This document shows positions 33,480-42,832 of a stretch of DNA of 64,000 nucleotides, in pieces. The DNA is from JAEUKH01 sp964447205 (GTDB lineage: Bacteria; Myxococcota_A; Polyangia; Polyangiales; Ga0077539). Made by a program: the position numbers and the translations under genes. Under the pieces are notes generated by a model that was not told where the DNA came from, ran no database searches, and saw only the letters and a program-made list of their open reading frames with translations. Position 1 is the first letter of the stretch; the number at the start of each line of letters is the position of its first letter. The DNA lies in contig CAYUSB010000009.1 of NCBI GenBank assembly GCA_964447205.1, forward strand, positions 124,001 through 188,000, read 5' to 3'.

Positions 33480-34826
33480 TCAGCGGCAGTTGTTCTCGCC
33501 GCCGGGGGTGATGCTCGGGAGCACAGGCGTACCGAGGGGGGAGGTCCGCCAGGTCTGCGCCCAGTTTTCGCTGGTCTCGTTGTGGCCCATGAGCCCGTTG
33601 CCTCCCGTGCGGACCTCGGTCCCCTCGGAGAAGTCGCAGCGCACGTTGGAGCGCCCCGTCCCGTGAACCGTGAGGGTCGACTGCATGCCCGGGGCGGTGT
33701 CGTTGAGGTAGGTGGCGGTCATGCCCCCGACCGCCGACATCAGCCCGGTCTTGTTGACCCTGGCGTTGGCGTCCGAGGGGTTCCCGTAGACGACGTAGTC
33801 GAGGTCGACCACACGCGGCGAGGTCTGATCCCAGGAGAACAAGACCACGGGCTCTCCTCCGTCGGTCAGGCCGCTGCTCCCACCGATGGTGTTGGTCCCC
33901 GTGGCCCCCGCCGAGCGCATGAGGCGAGCCGCGGGGCACATCATGTCGGCCGCCCCGCGGAGGTAGTAGTCCGGGCAGCGCATGTAGGTGCTGCGGAAGG
34001 CCGCCGGGTCGCCGAGGGCGATGGCGATGTACTGCCCCGGCAACAGGGTCGGGGCCACGCCCCCCACCGGCTCGGGGAACCGTGCGATGAAGTCGGTGCT
34101 GGAGATCGACCCGGACACCGCCGGGGTGCAGGTCATCATCCCGAGGCGGCAGGGATACTCCGCCGTGTCGGCGATGTACACATTGGTGAGGGGCACCGGG
34201 ACCATCGTGGGGTTGTGAACCTCGACGAACTCACCCGCCGCCGGGGACACCACCACCTCGGTGAGCTGGAGGTGGGTGCCGCACCCGCCCTCGTCGATGA
34301 GCCCGTCGCAGTCGTCGTCCCGGCCGTTGCACATCTCCAGAGAGGGCGTGCAGCTCGGCCCCGTGTCCGAGGGGCCCGCGTCGGTGGGGCCCGTATCACT
34401 CGGACCCGTGTCCCGGGGCCCCGTGTCGGCAGGGCCCGTGTCGGTACCCGTGCCCGTGTCGGCGGGGCCCGCGTCCATCGGGCCCGCGTCGGGGGGGCCT
34501 GCGTCGACCCCCACGTCCACCGGCGGGGGCACGTCCTGGGTCTGCCCCGCGTCGGCCGGACCCGTGTCGACGGGGGGCTGTCCCACGTCCTCGGGACCCG
34601 TGTCGGCAGGGCCCGCGTCGGCAGGGCCCGTGTCGGCGGGGCCCGTGTCGGCGGGGCCCGTATCCCCAGGGCCCGTATCCCCAGGGCCCGTGTCCCGGGG
34701 CCCCGCATCGAGGCCCGGAACATCGACCTGCCCTGCGTCGGCGTTGCCCACGTTTTGCGGGTCGTCGCCGCACCCCGCGACAAACGCCACCGCGAGCAAC
34801 CACCGCGAAGTCTTCATACGGTCCAT
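33480..34826 (-). CDS. Lipoprotein with MopE-like metal-binding motif and lamin-tail-like domain
   Basis: 448 aa. ATG 34826 has GAGGAG 7 bases upstream. Lipobox VAGC. A long DTGPADTGP linker of about 115 residues follows. CNGRDDDCDGLIDEGGC (about 149-165) is the Asp-rich Cys-flanked motif of MopE-type copper/calcium-binding repeats. The next part, LTEVVVSPAAGEFVEVHNP, is typical of a lamin-tail domain, a beta-sandwich often on surface nucleases or adhesins. No nuclease motif follows. It is a likely surface metal-binding or adhesive lipoprotein. Confidence 0.75.
   Translation of the reverse strand: MDRMKTSRWLLAVAFVAGCGDDPQNVGNADAGQVDVPGLDAGPRDTGPGDTGPGDTGPADTGPADTGPADAGPADTGPEDVGQPPVDTGPADAGQTQDVPPPVDVGVDAGPPDAGPMDAGPADTGTGTDTGPADTGPRDTGPSDTGPTDAGPSDTGPSCTPSLEMCNGRDDDCDGLIDEGGCGTHLQLTEVVVSPAAGEFVEVHNPTMVPVPLTNVYIADTAEYPCRLGMMTCTPAVSGSISSTDFIARFPEPVGGVAPTLLPGQYIAIALGDPAAFRSTYMRCPDYYLRGAADMMCPAARLMRSAGATGTNTIGGSSGLTDGGEPVVLFSWDQTSPRVVDLDYVVYGNPSDANARVNKTGLMSAVGGMTATYLNDTAPGMQSTLTVHGTGRSNVRCDFSEGTEVRTGGNGLMGHNETSENWAQTWRTSPLGTPVLPSITPGGENNCR
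34370..34740. repeat. Tandem 9/18-bp in-frame repeats (DTGPADTGP linker)
   Basis: About 370 bases of degenerate 9-base units (GGGCCCGTGTCGGC type) all keep the frame of the MopE/lamin-tail lipoprotein and encode Asp-Thr-Gly-Pro / Asp-Ala-Gly-Pro repeats. Confidence 0.75.
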
Positions 34827-34924
34827 CGTCAAGCTCCTCAGTCGCCACGCGAAGAGGGTTGGGCATCGACCCCGCCGTCCGGAACTGGGGCGACACGCCG
34901 TAGCCTCGCGGGCGCGACGTCCCT

Positions 34925-36304
34925 CTAGCAGACCTGAGGGCCCCTGTGCACCCGGCGTCGGCGGACGAGGGCCCCGAGGAGCCCCAACCCCAACACGCTC
35001 GGGCGTCCACCGGGCGAGCCCTGGACGACCCGACACCCGCACCCGCGGCCCGTCGGAGGCGGAGCTCCGCCGGGAGCGTCCCGGGCCCCCGCGGCGTCGA
35101 GGGAGCCTACGGGACCCGTGTCGGGGCCGCCGTCGCGGAGGGGGCGCAGGGTGGACTGGAGGAGCGGCCACAGGACCTCGCAGCGCTGGGACCAGGTGCT
35201 CCCCGGGCCGCACACGGGGCGGGGCAGGACATCGCCCAGGCGGAGGAGGGGCAGGGCCGTGGCCCCGTCGTCCTCCGAGCGCCCGAGGGCGAACCCGTCG
35301 ACCCGCTCGTCGCCGCACACGTACAGCCCCCCCGCGTGAAACCGCAGGCACTGGACCCGGTAGCTGCCTCGGGGCACGAAGGGCCCTCGGTCGACCGAGC
35401 GCATGAGGCCCGCCTCGGGGCTCCCGACGAACACCCGCCGCCCGTCGTCGGACAGGGCGAAGCCCCGCATGGCGTCATCGACCCGGGCGATCTCCTCGAC
35501 CGCGGCCCCGGCCTGGGTCACCCGCAACAGGGCCGTGGCCGTGCTGGCCGGGAGGGTGGCCCGGAGGTAGCAGACGTCGGGGTCGCGGGGGTCGATCCCG
35601 GAGACAAAGAGCCGCTCGACCGGGGGACCGGGCCAGTCGAGGGGGCGAAGGGTGAGGCCCCCGTCGTCGGAGCGGTAGACCACGGCCCGTTGGGGCTCGG
35701 CCCGGGTGACCCCCGTGAGATAGAGCCGGAGGGGATCGCTCGGGGCCACCTCCACGGTCTCGAAGAACACCCCCTCCACCGTGGCCCCGTAGGCCGCGAA
35801 GGTCTCGCCTCCGTCGCGGGAGACGAAGAGCCCATTGGGGCGATTGTCGGAGGAGACGAAGTACACGGTGCGGCCGTCGGGAGATGTGGTGAGGTCGCCG
35901 GCGAAGCGCCCTGACAGAGCAGACACAGGAGCCGCCGTGCACCCGTCGGGGGAGCCTACCAGGCCGTCGGTGAGCCCCACCAGGAGACGCGGCCCGGCGG
36001 GGCTGAGCCCGAGGGCCACGGGCGGATCCCACACGGCCGTGTACGAGTAGCCGAGCATCTCCTCGCAGCGCCACTGCCACCCCCGACCCCCATCGAGGCT
36101 CGTCAGGACCCCGAAGGTCGTGCGCAGGGCGAGGGCCTCGCGGCCCGCCCCGGGGCCCACCACCACGTGTTGGGCCGTCGGAAAGCGCCCGTTGGCCGCC
36201 GCCACCCGGGGCCCCACGAAGGGGCCGAGGCACAGGCCGAAGCACAGGCCGAGGGCGGCCCCAAAGCCCGGTCGTACCCGGGAGTGTGTCGTGGGGTGTC
36301 GCAA
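34925..36304 (-). CDS. Exported BNR/propeller-like protein with MYXO-CTERM-like tail
   Basis: About 459 aa. The start is uncertain. No ATG or GTG precedes the hydrophobic signal (GLCFGLCLGPFVGPRVAAANG), so TTG 36304 is proposed, with GAGG 7 bases upstream. The body repeats sialidase-type Asp-box motifs (SLDGGRGW, SRDGGETF, SDDGGLTL), giving a propeller of the sortilin/BNR kind. The C-terminus has GRGCGC, a hydrophobic helix (PSVLGLGLLGALV) and RRRR, the MYXO-CTERM plan. It is divergent from the giant kinase-TPR gene. The enzyme activity is unknown; catalytic sialidase residues were not identified. Confidence 0.7.
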   Translation of the reverse strand: MRHPTTHSRVRPGFGAALGLCFGLCLGPFVGPRVAAANGRFPTAQHVVVGPGAGREALALRTTFGVLTSLDGGRGWQWRCEEMLGYSYTAVWDPPVALGLSPAGPRLLVGLTDGLVGSPDGCTAAPVSALSGRFAGDLTTSPDGRTVYFVSSDNRPNGLFVSRDGGETFAAYGATVEGVFFETVEVAPSDPLRLYLTGVTRAEPQRAVVYRSDDGGLTLRPLDWPGPPVERLFVSGIDPRDPDVCYLRATLPASTATALLRVTQAGAAVEEIARVDDAMRGFALSDDGRRVFVGSPEAGLMRSVDRGPFVPRGSYRVQCLRFHAGGLYVCGDERVDGFALGRSEDDGATALPLLRLGDVLPRPVCGPGSTWSQRCEVLWPLLQSTLRPLRDGGPDTGPVGSLDAAGARDAPGGAPPPTGRGCGCRVVQGSPGGRPSVLGLGLLGALVRRRRVHRGPQVC

Positions 36305-36330
36305 GGGAATGCCTCGGGGCCGAGAATGTG

Positions 36331-36336
36331 TAGTAT
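36331..36336 (+). promoter_or_regulatory. Putative -10 element of the kinase-TPR operon
   Basis: TAGTAT lies 58 bases before the ATG at 36395. The opposite strand of the same spot reads TACTAC, which could serve the divergent propeller gene. Confidence 0.35.
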
Positions 36337-36394
36337 CCCGCCCGCCGAAGAGACACCCATCGTCGCCCGCCGGGCGAGGAGAAGCAACCGCACC

Positions 36395-39300
36395 ATGGCA
36401 TCCGTGGCCCCCGTCGCACCCGCCGAAGTCCTCCGCGCCGAGCTCGAGCGGCTCTTTGACCTGGACGCCCTCCGACGGCTGTCCGAAGACCTCCTGGGCC
36501 TGCGCCCCGAGGAGGTGAGCCCCGACGAGTCGATCACGCGGTCGGGCTACGCCCGGGCCCTGGCCGAGCGGGCCGTACGCGACGACCTGCACGAGGCCCT
36601 CGCCGACGCCATCGTGCTGCGCGACCGCGAGGCCGAAGGGCGGCTGCGGCCCGTGTACGAGGGGCGGGCCGCCGACGACCTCGCCCCGGGGAGCGTGGTG
36701 GAGGGCTTCAAGATCCTCAAGAAGACCCACGACGAGGGCTTCGGGGCCGTCTACCTCGCGAGCTCCGCCGACAGCCGTCAGGTCAACCTCAAGGTCCTGC
36801 GCGAGGGCCGCTCCCACGACCGCCGGGGGCTGCACCGGTTTCTCCTGGCCCAGCGGGCCCTGCGGAGCGTCGACCACCCCGCGGTGCAGCGCATCGTGGC
36901 CGCGGGCCTCTTGCCCGACGGCCGGCCCTACGTGGCCGCCGAGCACATCGACGGGCAGCTCCTGTCGGCCCGCCTCGCCCGGGCCGGGGCCATGCACATC
37001 AACGAGTTTCGCCCGGTGCTTCAGGCGGTCACCGAGGGCCTCGACAAGGTCCACGCCGCGGGCCTCGCCCACGCCGACCTGCGGACCGACCACGTGGTCC
37101 TCGTGCGCCGCGACGGGGCCCTGTCCGGGGTCCTGGTCGACTTCGGGATCGACCGCCTCGCCGGGGCCCGCCACGGGGCCGCCGACGCCGCGAGCTTCCT
37201 CGTGCTCCTCGGGTCGGCCCGCTCCCTCGCCCCCGAGAGGGCCCGCCTCGGGACCCCCGCCGACGCCCGCTCGGACGTCTACGGCCTCGGGGTCCTCACC
37301 TGGGAGGTCATCACGGGCAAGGTGCTCTTCGCCACCACCTCCCTGGCCGACCAGGTGGTGGCCCACCTCACCCACGAGCCCGAGGCCCCGAGCAAGGTGG
37401 CCCCCCGGGGATGGGTCACCAAGGAGCTCGACGCCGTGGTCCTGCGGGCCCTCGCCAAGGAGCCCGAAGGCCGGTACGGGTCGGCCGGGGAGTTCTTCAC
37501 GGCGGTCCTGGAGGCGGTGAAGGGACGGCGTACGGGCGACATCGCCCGCGAGGAGTTCGAGGCCCGCAAGGCCGCCCTCCTCGCGGCCCCCGGCGACGAC
37601 GACAAGGCCCTCGCCCTGGAGTCGGCCGGCAACCAGGGGGTCTCCTGGCCCGACGTGGCCGAGGCCCTGCGGGCCGCCGCCGAGGCCGCGACCGAGACGT
37701 CCCCCAGGAAGGCCCTCCTCTTCCGCGTGGCCCGCGTCCTGGAGCAGGAGGTCCGCGACCTGCCCGCGGCCCGGACGGTGTACACCTCCATCGCCGAACT
37801 CGAAGGCGGAGACGAGATCGCCTCGGCCAAGGTCAAGGAGATCCGCCGGGCCACGGCCACCCCCGACGAGCGGGTCGAGCTCCTCCTGGAAGAGATCGAG
37901 GCCGAGGCCCTGTCGACCGAGAAGGCCCGCCTATGGCACGAGGTGGCCCGGGTCTACGAGCGCGACCTCCACGACCGCGACAACGCCGCCGTGGCCCTCA
38001 CCGAGGCCGTCACGGCCTCCCCCGCCGACGACACCCTGGTCGACGACCTCGCCCGCCTCCTCGGCGACGACACGTCCAAGTGGAGCGAGGCCGTCACGAG
38101 CCTCAACGAGGCCGCCAAAGACCGCGACCCCCAGGAGCAGCTCCCCCTCTACAAGCTGGCCGGGACCTGGTACCTCGAGCGCCTCAAGCGTCAAGACTAC
38201 GCCCTCGGGTGCTTCACCGCGGCCATCAAGCTGGCCCCCAACGACGACGAGGCCCTGGCCGGGGCCGAGGCCATCTACCGCAAGCAGTCCCAGTGGCCCG
38301 AGCTCGTCGGGACCCTCCTCAAGCGGGCCGACGCCCGCCCCGACGACGCCACGGGCCGGGGCTTGCGGGCCGAGGCCGCCGACGTCCTGGAGTCGAAGCT
38401 CAACGAGACCGTCAAGGCCCGGGAGTTCTGCGAGGCCGTGCTCAAGGCCGACCCCGCCCAGCCCCTGGCCAACGCCGTGTTCGAGCGCCTCCTCCTGCGC
38501 GACAAGGACTGGAAGGGCCTCGCCGCCCTCATGCTCCGCAAGGCCGAGGCCCTCGACGGCGAAGCCCGGGCCGAGGCCCTGTGCGAAGTGGCCGAGGTGC
38601 ACGAAGACCGCCTCGAAGACGCCGCCCAGGCCGCGGAGTATTTCGAGCTGGCCCGGGCCGCCGACCCCCGCAACATGGCCGCCCTCAAGGGCCTCGAGCG
38701 CCTCTACGCCCGGGAGGGCAACAGCGAAAGGCTCCTGCGGACCCTCCAGGCCCAGGTCGAGGTGTCGGCCACCCCCCGGCAACGGGTCGAGCTCCACCTG
38801 CGCATCGGGGCCCTGCTCGAAGAGGAGTTCGTCGACCACGCCAGGGCCGCCGAGGCCTTCGAGAAGGCCGCCGAGATCGACGCCGCCAACGACGCGGCCC
38901 TGCGCGGCCTCGGGCGCCTCTACCGGGTCCTCGGCCGCTGGGAGGAGCTCGCCACCCTGCTCGAACGCCACGCCGGACAGCTCCCCGAAGACGACGCCCG
39001 CCGGGTCGAGCTCCTGCTCTCCGCGGGCCGGGCCTACTTCGACCCCATCGGCTCCATGGACCGGGCCCGCCGCTGCTTCGAGCGGGTCCTCGAGCACGAC
39101 AAGGCCAACGCCGCCGCCCTCGAAGGCATCGGCCGCGTGGCCGGGGCCCAGGGCGACGCCCGGGCCGCCGCCGAGGCCTACGACCAGCTCGCGGCCCAGG
39201 CCAAGACCCCCGCCGAGAAGGTCGAGGTCCTCCTCAAGGTCGGCCGCATCCTCGAGGACAAGGGCGACCGCGACGGGGCCATCGCCCGCTACAAGCTCGC

Positions 39301-41722
39301 CCTCGACGCCGACCCCGACTCCGCCCAGGCCACCTCGCGCCTGCGGGCCCTGTACGCAGCCCGGGGCGACGCGGCCGGGGCCATCGAGCTCCTCCAGCGC
39401 GAGATCGAGGCCGCCGACGGCAACAACCAGCGGGCCGCCCTGTGGGCCCAGGTGGCCACGATCTATCGCGACCGGCTCAAGGACACCACGAGGTCCCGCG
39501 ACGCGGCCGAGAAGGCCCTCCTCCTCGACCCCACCCAGGAAGAGGCCGGGGCCGTCCTCGGGCTCCTGAAGTTTGACGAGGGCGATTTCGCCGAGGCCGC
39601 TCGGCTCCTCCAGGCTCGGGCCGCCCGGGCCCGCGAGCTCGGCCCCGAGGAGGGCCTGCCCGTGGCCCTGAAGTACGGCGAGGCCCTCGCCCGCAGCGGC
39701 GACACGGCCCGGGCCCTCGACGCCTTCCGGGCCGCCCAGGCGGTGAGCCCCGACGACCGGGAGGCCCTGCTGGCCGTGGCCCGCGGGACGTTTCAGGCCG
39801 GGGTCTGGAGCGAGGCCCGGGAGCGCTTCCGCGACCTCCTCGAGAAACACGGGGCCGACCTCGACCCGCCCGTCCGGGTGCAGGTGCTCGTGGAGTACGC
39901 CGAGGCCCTCACCCGCGGGGGCGACAATCTCAAGGCCCTCGAAGCCCTCGCCGAGGCCATGACCCTCGACGACCACAACCCCAAGGCCCTCGACCTGTCC
40001 CTGCGGCTCTACGCCGAGGAGGGACGCTGGGACCAGGTCGTGCGCCTCAAGCGCCGCAAGGTCGAACTGGCCACCTCCGACACCGAGCGCCACGTCCTGC
40101 ACCTCGAGCTCGGCGAGCTCCTGGCCTCCAAGCTCGGCGACCGGACCCAGGCCGCCCGGGCCTACGTGGCCGCCCTCGACGCCCAGCCCGGCGACCGCAA
40201 GGTCCTCCTGCGCCTGATGCAGCTCTACTCCGAGGAGAAGGACTGGGGCCGTCTCGTCGAGATCATCCTGCGCTTGACCGACCTCGTCGAAGACCGCGGG
40301 CAGCTCTCGCGGTACTACCTCACCGCAGGACAGCTCTGCGAGGTGCACCTCGGCCGCCCCGGAGAGGCCGTGGACTACTACGAGACCGCCCTGTCGCACG
40401 ACCCCAGCCTCGCCGCGGCCCTCCAGGGCCTGTCGTCGGTCCTCGGGCCCAAAGGCGACTGGGAGGGCCTCGCCCAGAGCTACCGCAAGGTGCTCGGGAA
40501 GCTGCCGGAGGCGGCCCCGGCCGAGCTCCGGGCCCGGCTCCACGCCCTGCTCGGGCCCCTCTACGAGACCCAGCTCCGGCAGCCCGCCGAGGCCATCGCG
40601 GCCTACGAAAAGGCCCAGGAGCTCGCCCCGAGCACCTACGACTTCCGCGAGGCCCTCGCGGGGCTCTACCTGAGCGACAGCAAGAAGTACCAGAGCCGGG
40701 CCATCGACACCCACCGGGCCCTGCTCACCCAGGACCCCCTTCGGGTGGCCTCCCTGCACGCCCTGCGGAGGGTCTACACCGAGGCCCGCAAGCCCGACGA
40801 GGCCTGGTGCCTCTGCCAGGCCCTCGTCAACATCAAGGGGGCCGAGCCCGAGGAGGAGAACTTCTTCAAGAAGTTCCGCACCGACCGGCCCGCGGTAGCC
40901 CAGGAGAAGCTCAACGAGGAGCGTTGGGCCCGCGACCTCACCCACCCCCTGCAAGACCCCCTCCTCACGTCGGTGTTCGCCACCATCCTGCCGGCCGTCC
41001 TCAAGGCCCGGGGGGTCCCCCTCGCCCAGTACGGGATCGAGGAGTCGCAGCGCATCGACCCGGCCGCGGACGAGGGCCAGATGGCCCAGACCCTCCACTA
41101 TGCCGCCGGGGTCCTCGGGCTCAAGACCCCGGGGGTCTACGTCCACGAGGCCGACGACTCGGGGATCAACTTCGTGCACACCGACCCCCCCGCCCTCTTC
41201 CTCGGCAAGACGGCCCTGGCCGGGGGACCGAGCAAGGCCCTGGCCTTCCTGGCCGGGTCGCGGCTGTCGTACTTCCGCAGCGGACACTACGTGCGGCAGC
41301 TCGTGCCCACGGGGACGGGCCTGCGGGCCTGGCTCTTCGCCGCCATCCGGGCCGTGCAGCCCTCGTTCCCCCTCGCCGACGGCCTCACCGACGCCGTCAC
41401 CGAAAACGTCGGGTCGATCAAGAAGCACCTGGCCGGCCCGAGCATCGAGGTCCTCGGCTCGCTCGTGAGCAAGCTCCTCGCGGGCGACAACGCCCTCGAC
41501 CTCAAGCGCTGGACCTCCGGGGTCGACCTCACCTCCGACCGGGCGGGGTTCCTCCTGGCCAACGACCTCGGGATGGCCCTGGCCGTGATCCGGGCCGGGG
41601 GCGACGACTCGGGGGGTGTCCCCCAGGCCGACCGCCTCCGCGAGCTTCGCACCTTCGCCGTGAGTGAGGCATACTTCCGCCTCCGCCACGGCCTCGGCAT
41701 CGCCCTGGCCACCCAGTCCTGA
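36395..41722 (+). CDS. Giant protein kinase-like / TPR protein
   Basis: 1775 aa. ATG 36395 with GAGGAGAAG about 12 bases upstream. Residues about 105-385 are a Ser/Thr-kinase fold: a glycine loop DEGFGAVYLA, Lys in NLKVLRE, catalytic loop HADLRTDHV in place of HRDLKPEN, an intact VDFG, and APERARLG with DVYGLGVLTWE. The missing Asn and altered HRD make activity doubtful. About 1000 residues of TPR-like helical repeats follow. The last ~250 residues (GLKTPGVYVHEADDSG, KALAFLAGSRLSYFRSGHYV) look like an M48 peptidase fold that lacks HExxH. It is probably a cytoplasmic scaffold and heads a four-gene cluster. Confidence 0.8.
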   Translation: MASVAPVAPAEVLRAELERLFDLDALRRLSEDLLGLRPEEVSPDESITRSGYARALAERAVRDDLHEALADAIVLRDREAEGRLRPVYEGRAADDLAPGSVVEGFKILKKTHDEGFGAVYLASSADSRQVNLKVLREGRSHDRRGLHRFLLAQRALRSVDHPAVQRIVAAGLLPDGRPYVAAEHIDGQLLSARLARAGAMHINEFRPVLQAVTEGLDKVHAAGLAHADLRTDHVVLVRRDGALSGVLVDFGIDRLAGARHGAADAASFLVLLGSARSLAPERARLGTPADARSDVYGLGVLTWEVITGKVLFATTSLADQVVAHLTHEPEAPSKVAPRGWVTKELDAVVLRALAKEPEGRYGSAGEFFTAVLEAVKGRRTGDIAREEFEARKAALLAAPGDDDKALALESAGNQGVSWPDVAEALRAAAEAATETSPRKALLFRVARVLEQEVRDLPAARTVYTSIAELEGGDEIASAKVKEIRRATATPDERVELLLEEIEAEALSTEKARLWHEVARVYERDLHDRDNAAVALTEAVTASPADDTLVDDLARLLGDDTSKWSEAVTSLNEAAKDRDPQEQLPLYKLAGTWYLERLKRQDYALGCFTAAIKLAPNDDEALAGAEAIYRKQSQWPELVGTLLKRADARPDDATGRGLRAEAADVLESKLNETVKAREFCEAVLKADPAQPLANAVFERLLLRDKDWKGLAALMLRKAEALDGEARAEALCEVAEVHEDRLEDAAQAAEYFELARAADPRNMAALKGLERLYAREGNSERLLRTLQAQVEVSATPRQRVELHLRIGALLEEEFVDHARAAEAFEKAAEIDAANDAALRGLGRLYRVLGRWEELATLLERHAGQLPEDDARRVELLLSAGRAYFDPIGSMDRARRCFERVLEHDKANAAALEGIGRVAGAQGDARAAAEAYDQLAAQAKTPAEKVEVLLKVGRILEDKGDRDGAIARYKLALDADPDSAQATSRLRALYAARGDAAGAIELLQREIEAADGNNQRAALWAQVATIYRDRLKDTTRSRDAAEKALLLDPTQEEAGAVLGLLKFDEGDFAEAARLLQARAARARELGPEEGLPVALKYGEALARSGDTARALDAFRAAQAVSPDDREALLAVARGTFQAGVWSEARERFRDLLEKHGADLDPPVRVQVLVEYAEALTRGGDNLKALEALAEAMTLDDHNPKALDLSLRLYAEEGRWDQVVRLKRRKVELATSDTERHVLHLELGELLASKLGDRTQAARAYVAALDAQPGDRKVLLRLMQLYSEEKDWGRLVEIILRLTDLVEDRGQLSRYYLTAGQLCEVHLGRPGEAVDYYETALSHDPSLAAALQGLSSVLGPKGDWEGLAQSYRKVLGKLPEAAPAELRARLHALLGPLYETQLRQPAEAIAAYEKAQELAPSTYDFREALAGLYLSDSKKYQSRAIDTHRALLTQDPLRVASLHALRRVYTEARKPDEAWCLCQALVNIKGAEPEEENFFKKFRTDRPAVAQEKLNEERWARDLTHPLQDPLLTSVFATILPAVLKARGVPLAQYGIEESQRIDPAADEGQMAQTLHYAAGVLGLKTPGVYVHEADDSGINFVHTDPPALFLGKTALAGGPSKALAFLAGSRLSYFRSGHYVRQLVPTGTGLRAWLFAAIRAVQPSFPLADGLTDAVTENVGSIKKHLAGPSIEVLGSLVSKLLAGDNALDLKRWTSGVDLTSDRAGFLLANDLGMALAVIRAGGDDSGGVPQADRLRELRTFAVSEAYFRLRHGLGIALATQS

Positions 41723-41760
41723 CCGCAGGGCCACGGGCGGCGGACGGAGGGTCTCTCTCG

Positions 41761-42783
41761 ATGGGATACGAGCTTCTGCGGTGTCCAGGGTGCGGGGCCA
41801 ACCTCCCGCCCCCGGCGAGCCCCAACGCCATCCTCGTGTGCGAGTACTGCGGGGCCATGCTCTCGGGCGCCCCCGGGGCCGCCTGGGCCCCGGTCCTGCG
41901 CCCCATCGACGAGCGCCCCTTCGACCCCCACCGCCCGCGGGTGTCCGTGGCCGGGGTCCGGTACGCCGTCCTCGGACGCCTCGGCCGGGGGGACCGCAGC
42001 GACGTCTTCCTCGCCCGCCGCGACGCCCGGCTCACCGAGCTGGTCGTGCTCAAACTCGCCCGACAACGCGACACGGCCCCCCGCCTCGCCCGCGAGCACG
42101 CCACCCTCCTGGCCCTGCAATCGAGCGAGGCCCAGGGGCACGAGCACTTCTCGCGCCTGCTCCCGCAGCCCGTCTCCCAGGCCGAGGCCTTCGACGCCGC
42201 GGGCGCCCACCGCCCCGGCCGGGTCTCCCTGTGGCGCAGCGGCTACCAGCACACCCTCGCCGACGTCCGGGCCGCCCACGGCGACTCCCTCGACCCCAGG
42301 GCCGCCGTCTGGATGTGGAAGCGGGTGCTCGAGCTCCTCGGCTTCGTGCACCGGGCCGGGTACGTCCACGGGGCCCTCCTCCCGGCCCACCTCCTCGTGC
42401 ACCCCCGCGACCACGGGATGACCGCGGTCGGCTGGTCGTCGGCGGCCCCGATCGACCGTCGCCCCACCCTCGAAGCCCCTCCGTCCGCCCACGCGGCCTT
42501 CTACCCGGCCTCCGCGGGGCGCGGGGCCATCGTGACCCCCCGGACCGACCTCGCCATGTCGGCCCGGTGCATCTCCTGGCTCCTCGGGGGCGACCCCGCC
42601 GTGGGCTCGGTGGGAGGCACGGTCCCCGCGGCCCTTGGCAGGCTGCTCCAGCGGGCCCAAGACCCCGACGCAGCGGGGGTCCCCGGCGAGGCCTGGGCCC
42701 TCAAAGACGCCCTCGACGAGGCCGCCCGAAAAGACTTCGGGCCGCCGAAGTTCGTGCCCTTCACCATGCCCGGCTGGCGCTGA
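41761..42783 (+). CDS. Zinc-ribbon pseudokinase
   Basis: 340 aa. An N-terminal zinc ribbon has CPGCG (8-12) and CEYCG (27-31). A kinase-like domain follows: GRLGRGDRSDVFLA with a Lys in VVLKLAR. The catalytic loop is VHGALLPAHLLV (HGA for HRD) and VGW replaces DFG, so both catalytic aspartates are lost. It is a clear pseudokinase, perhaps nucleotide-binding or a scaffold. It starts 38 bases after the giant kinase-TPR gene and lies 49 bases before the VWA gene, on the same strand. Confidence 0.75.
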   Translation: MGYELLRCPGCGANLPPPASPNAILVCEYCGAMLSGAPGAAWAPVLRPIDERPFDPHRPRVSVAGVRYAVLGRLGRGDRSDVFLARRDARLTELVVLKLARQRDTAPRLAREHATLLALQSSEAQGHEHFSRLLPQPVSQAEAFDAAGAHRPGRVSLWRSGYQHTLADVRAAHGDSLDPRAAVWMWKRVLELLGFVHRAGYVHGALLPAHLLVHPRDHGMTAVGWSSAAPIDRRPTLEAPPSAHAAFYPASAGRGAIVTPRTDLAMSARCISWLLGGDPAVGSVGGTVPAALGRLLQRAQDPDAAGVPGEAWALKDALDEAARKDFGPPKFVPFTMPGWR

Positions 42784-42832
42784 CCCGGCGACCCGCAGGG
42801 CTCTCCCTTCTCCGCCGCGCAGGAGTCCCCCA

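Noticed and set aside
37931..41734. Minus-strand open frame of 1267 codons opposite the kinase-TPR gene
   Set aside because: Its composition is Gly/Val/Leu/Glu-repetitive with no start signal or family, whereas the plus-strand frame has clear kinase and TPR motifs and a ribosome-binding site.
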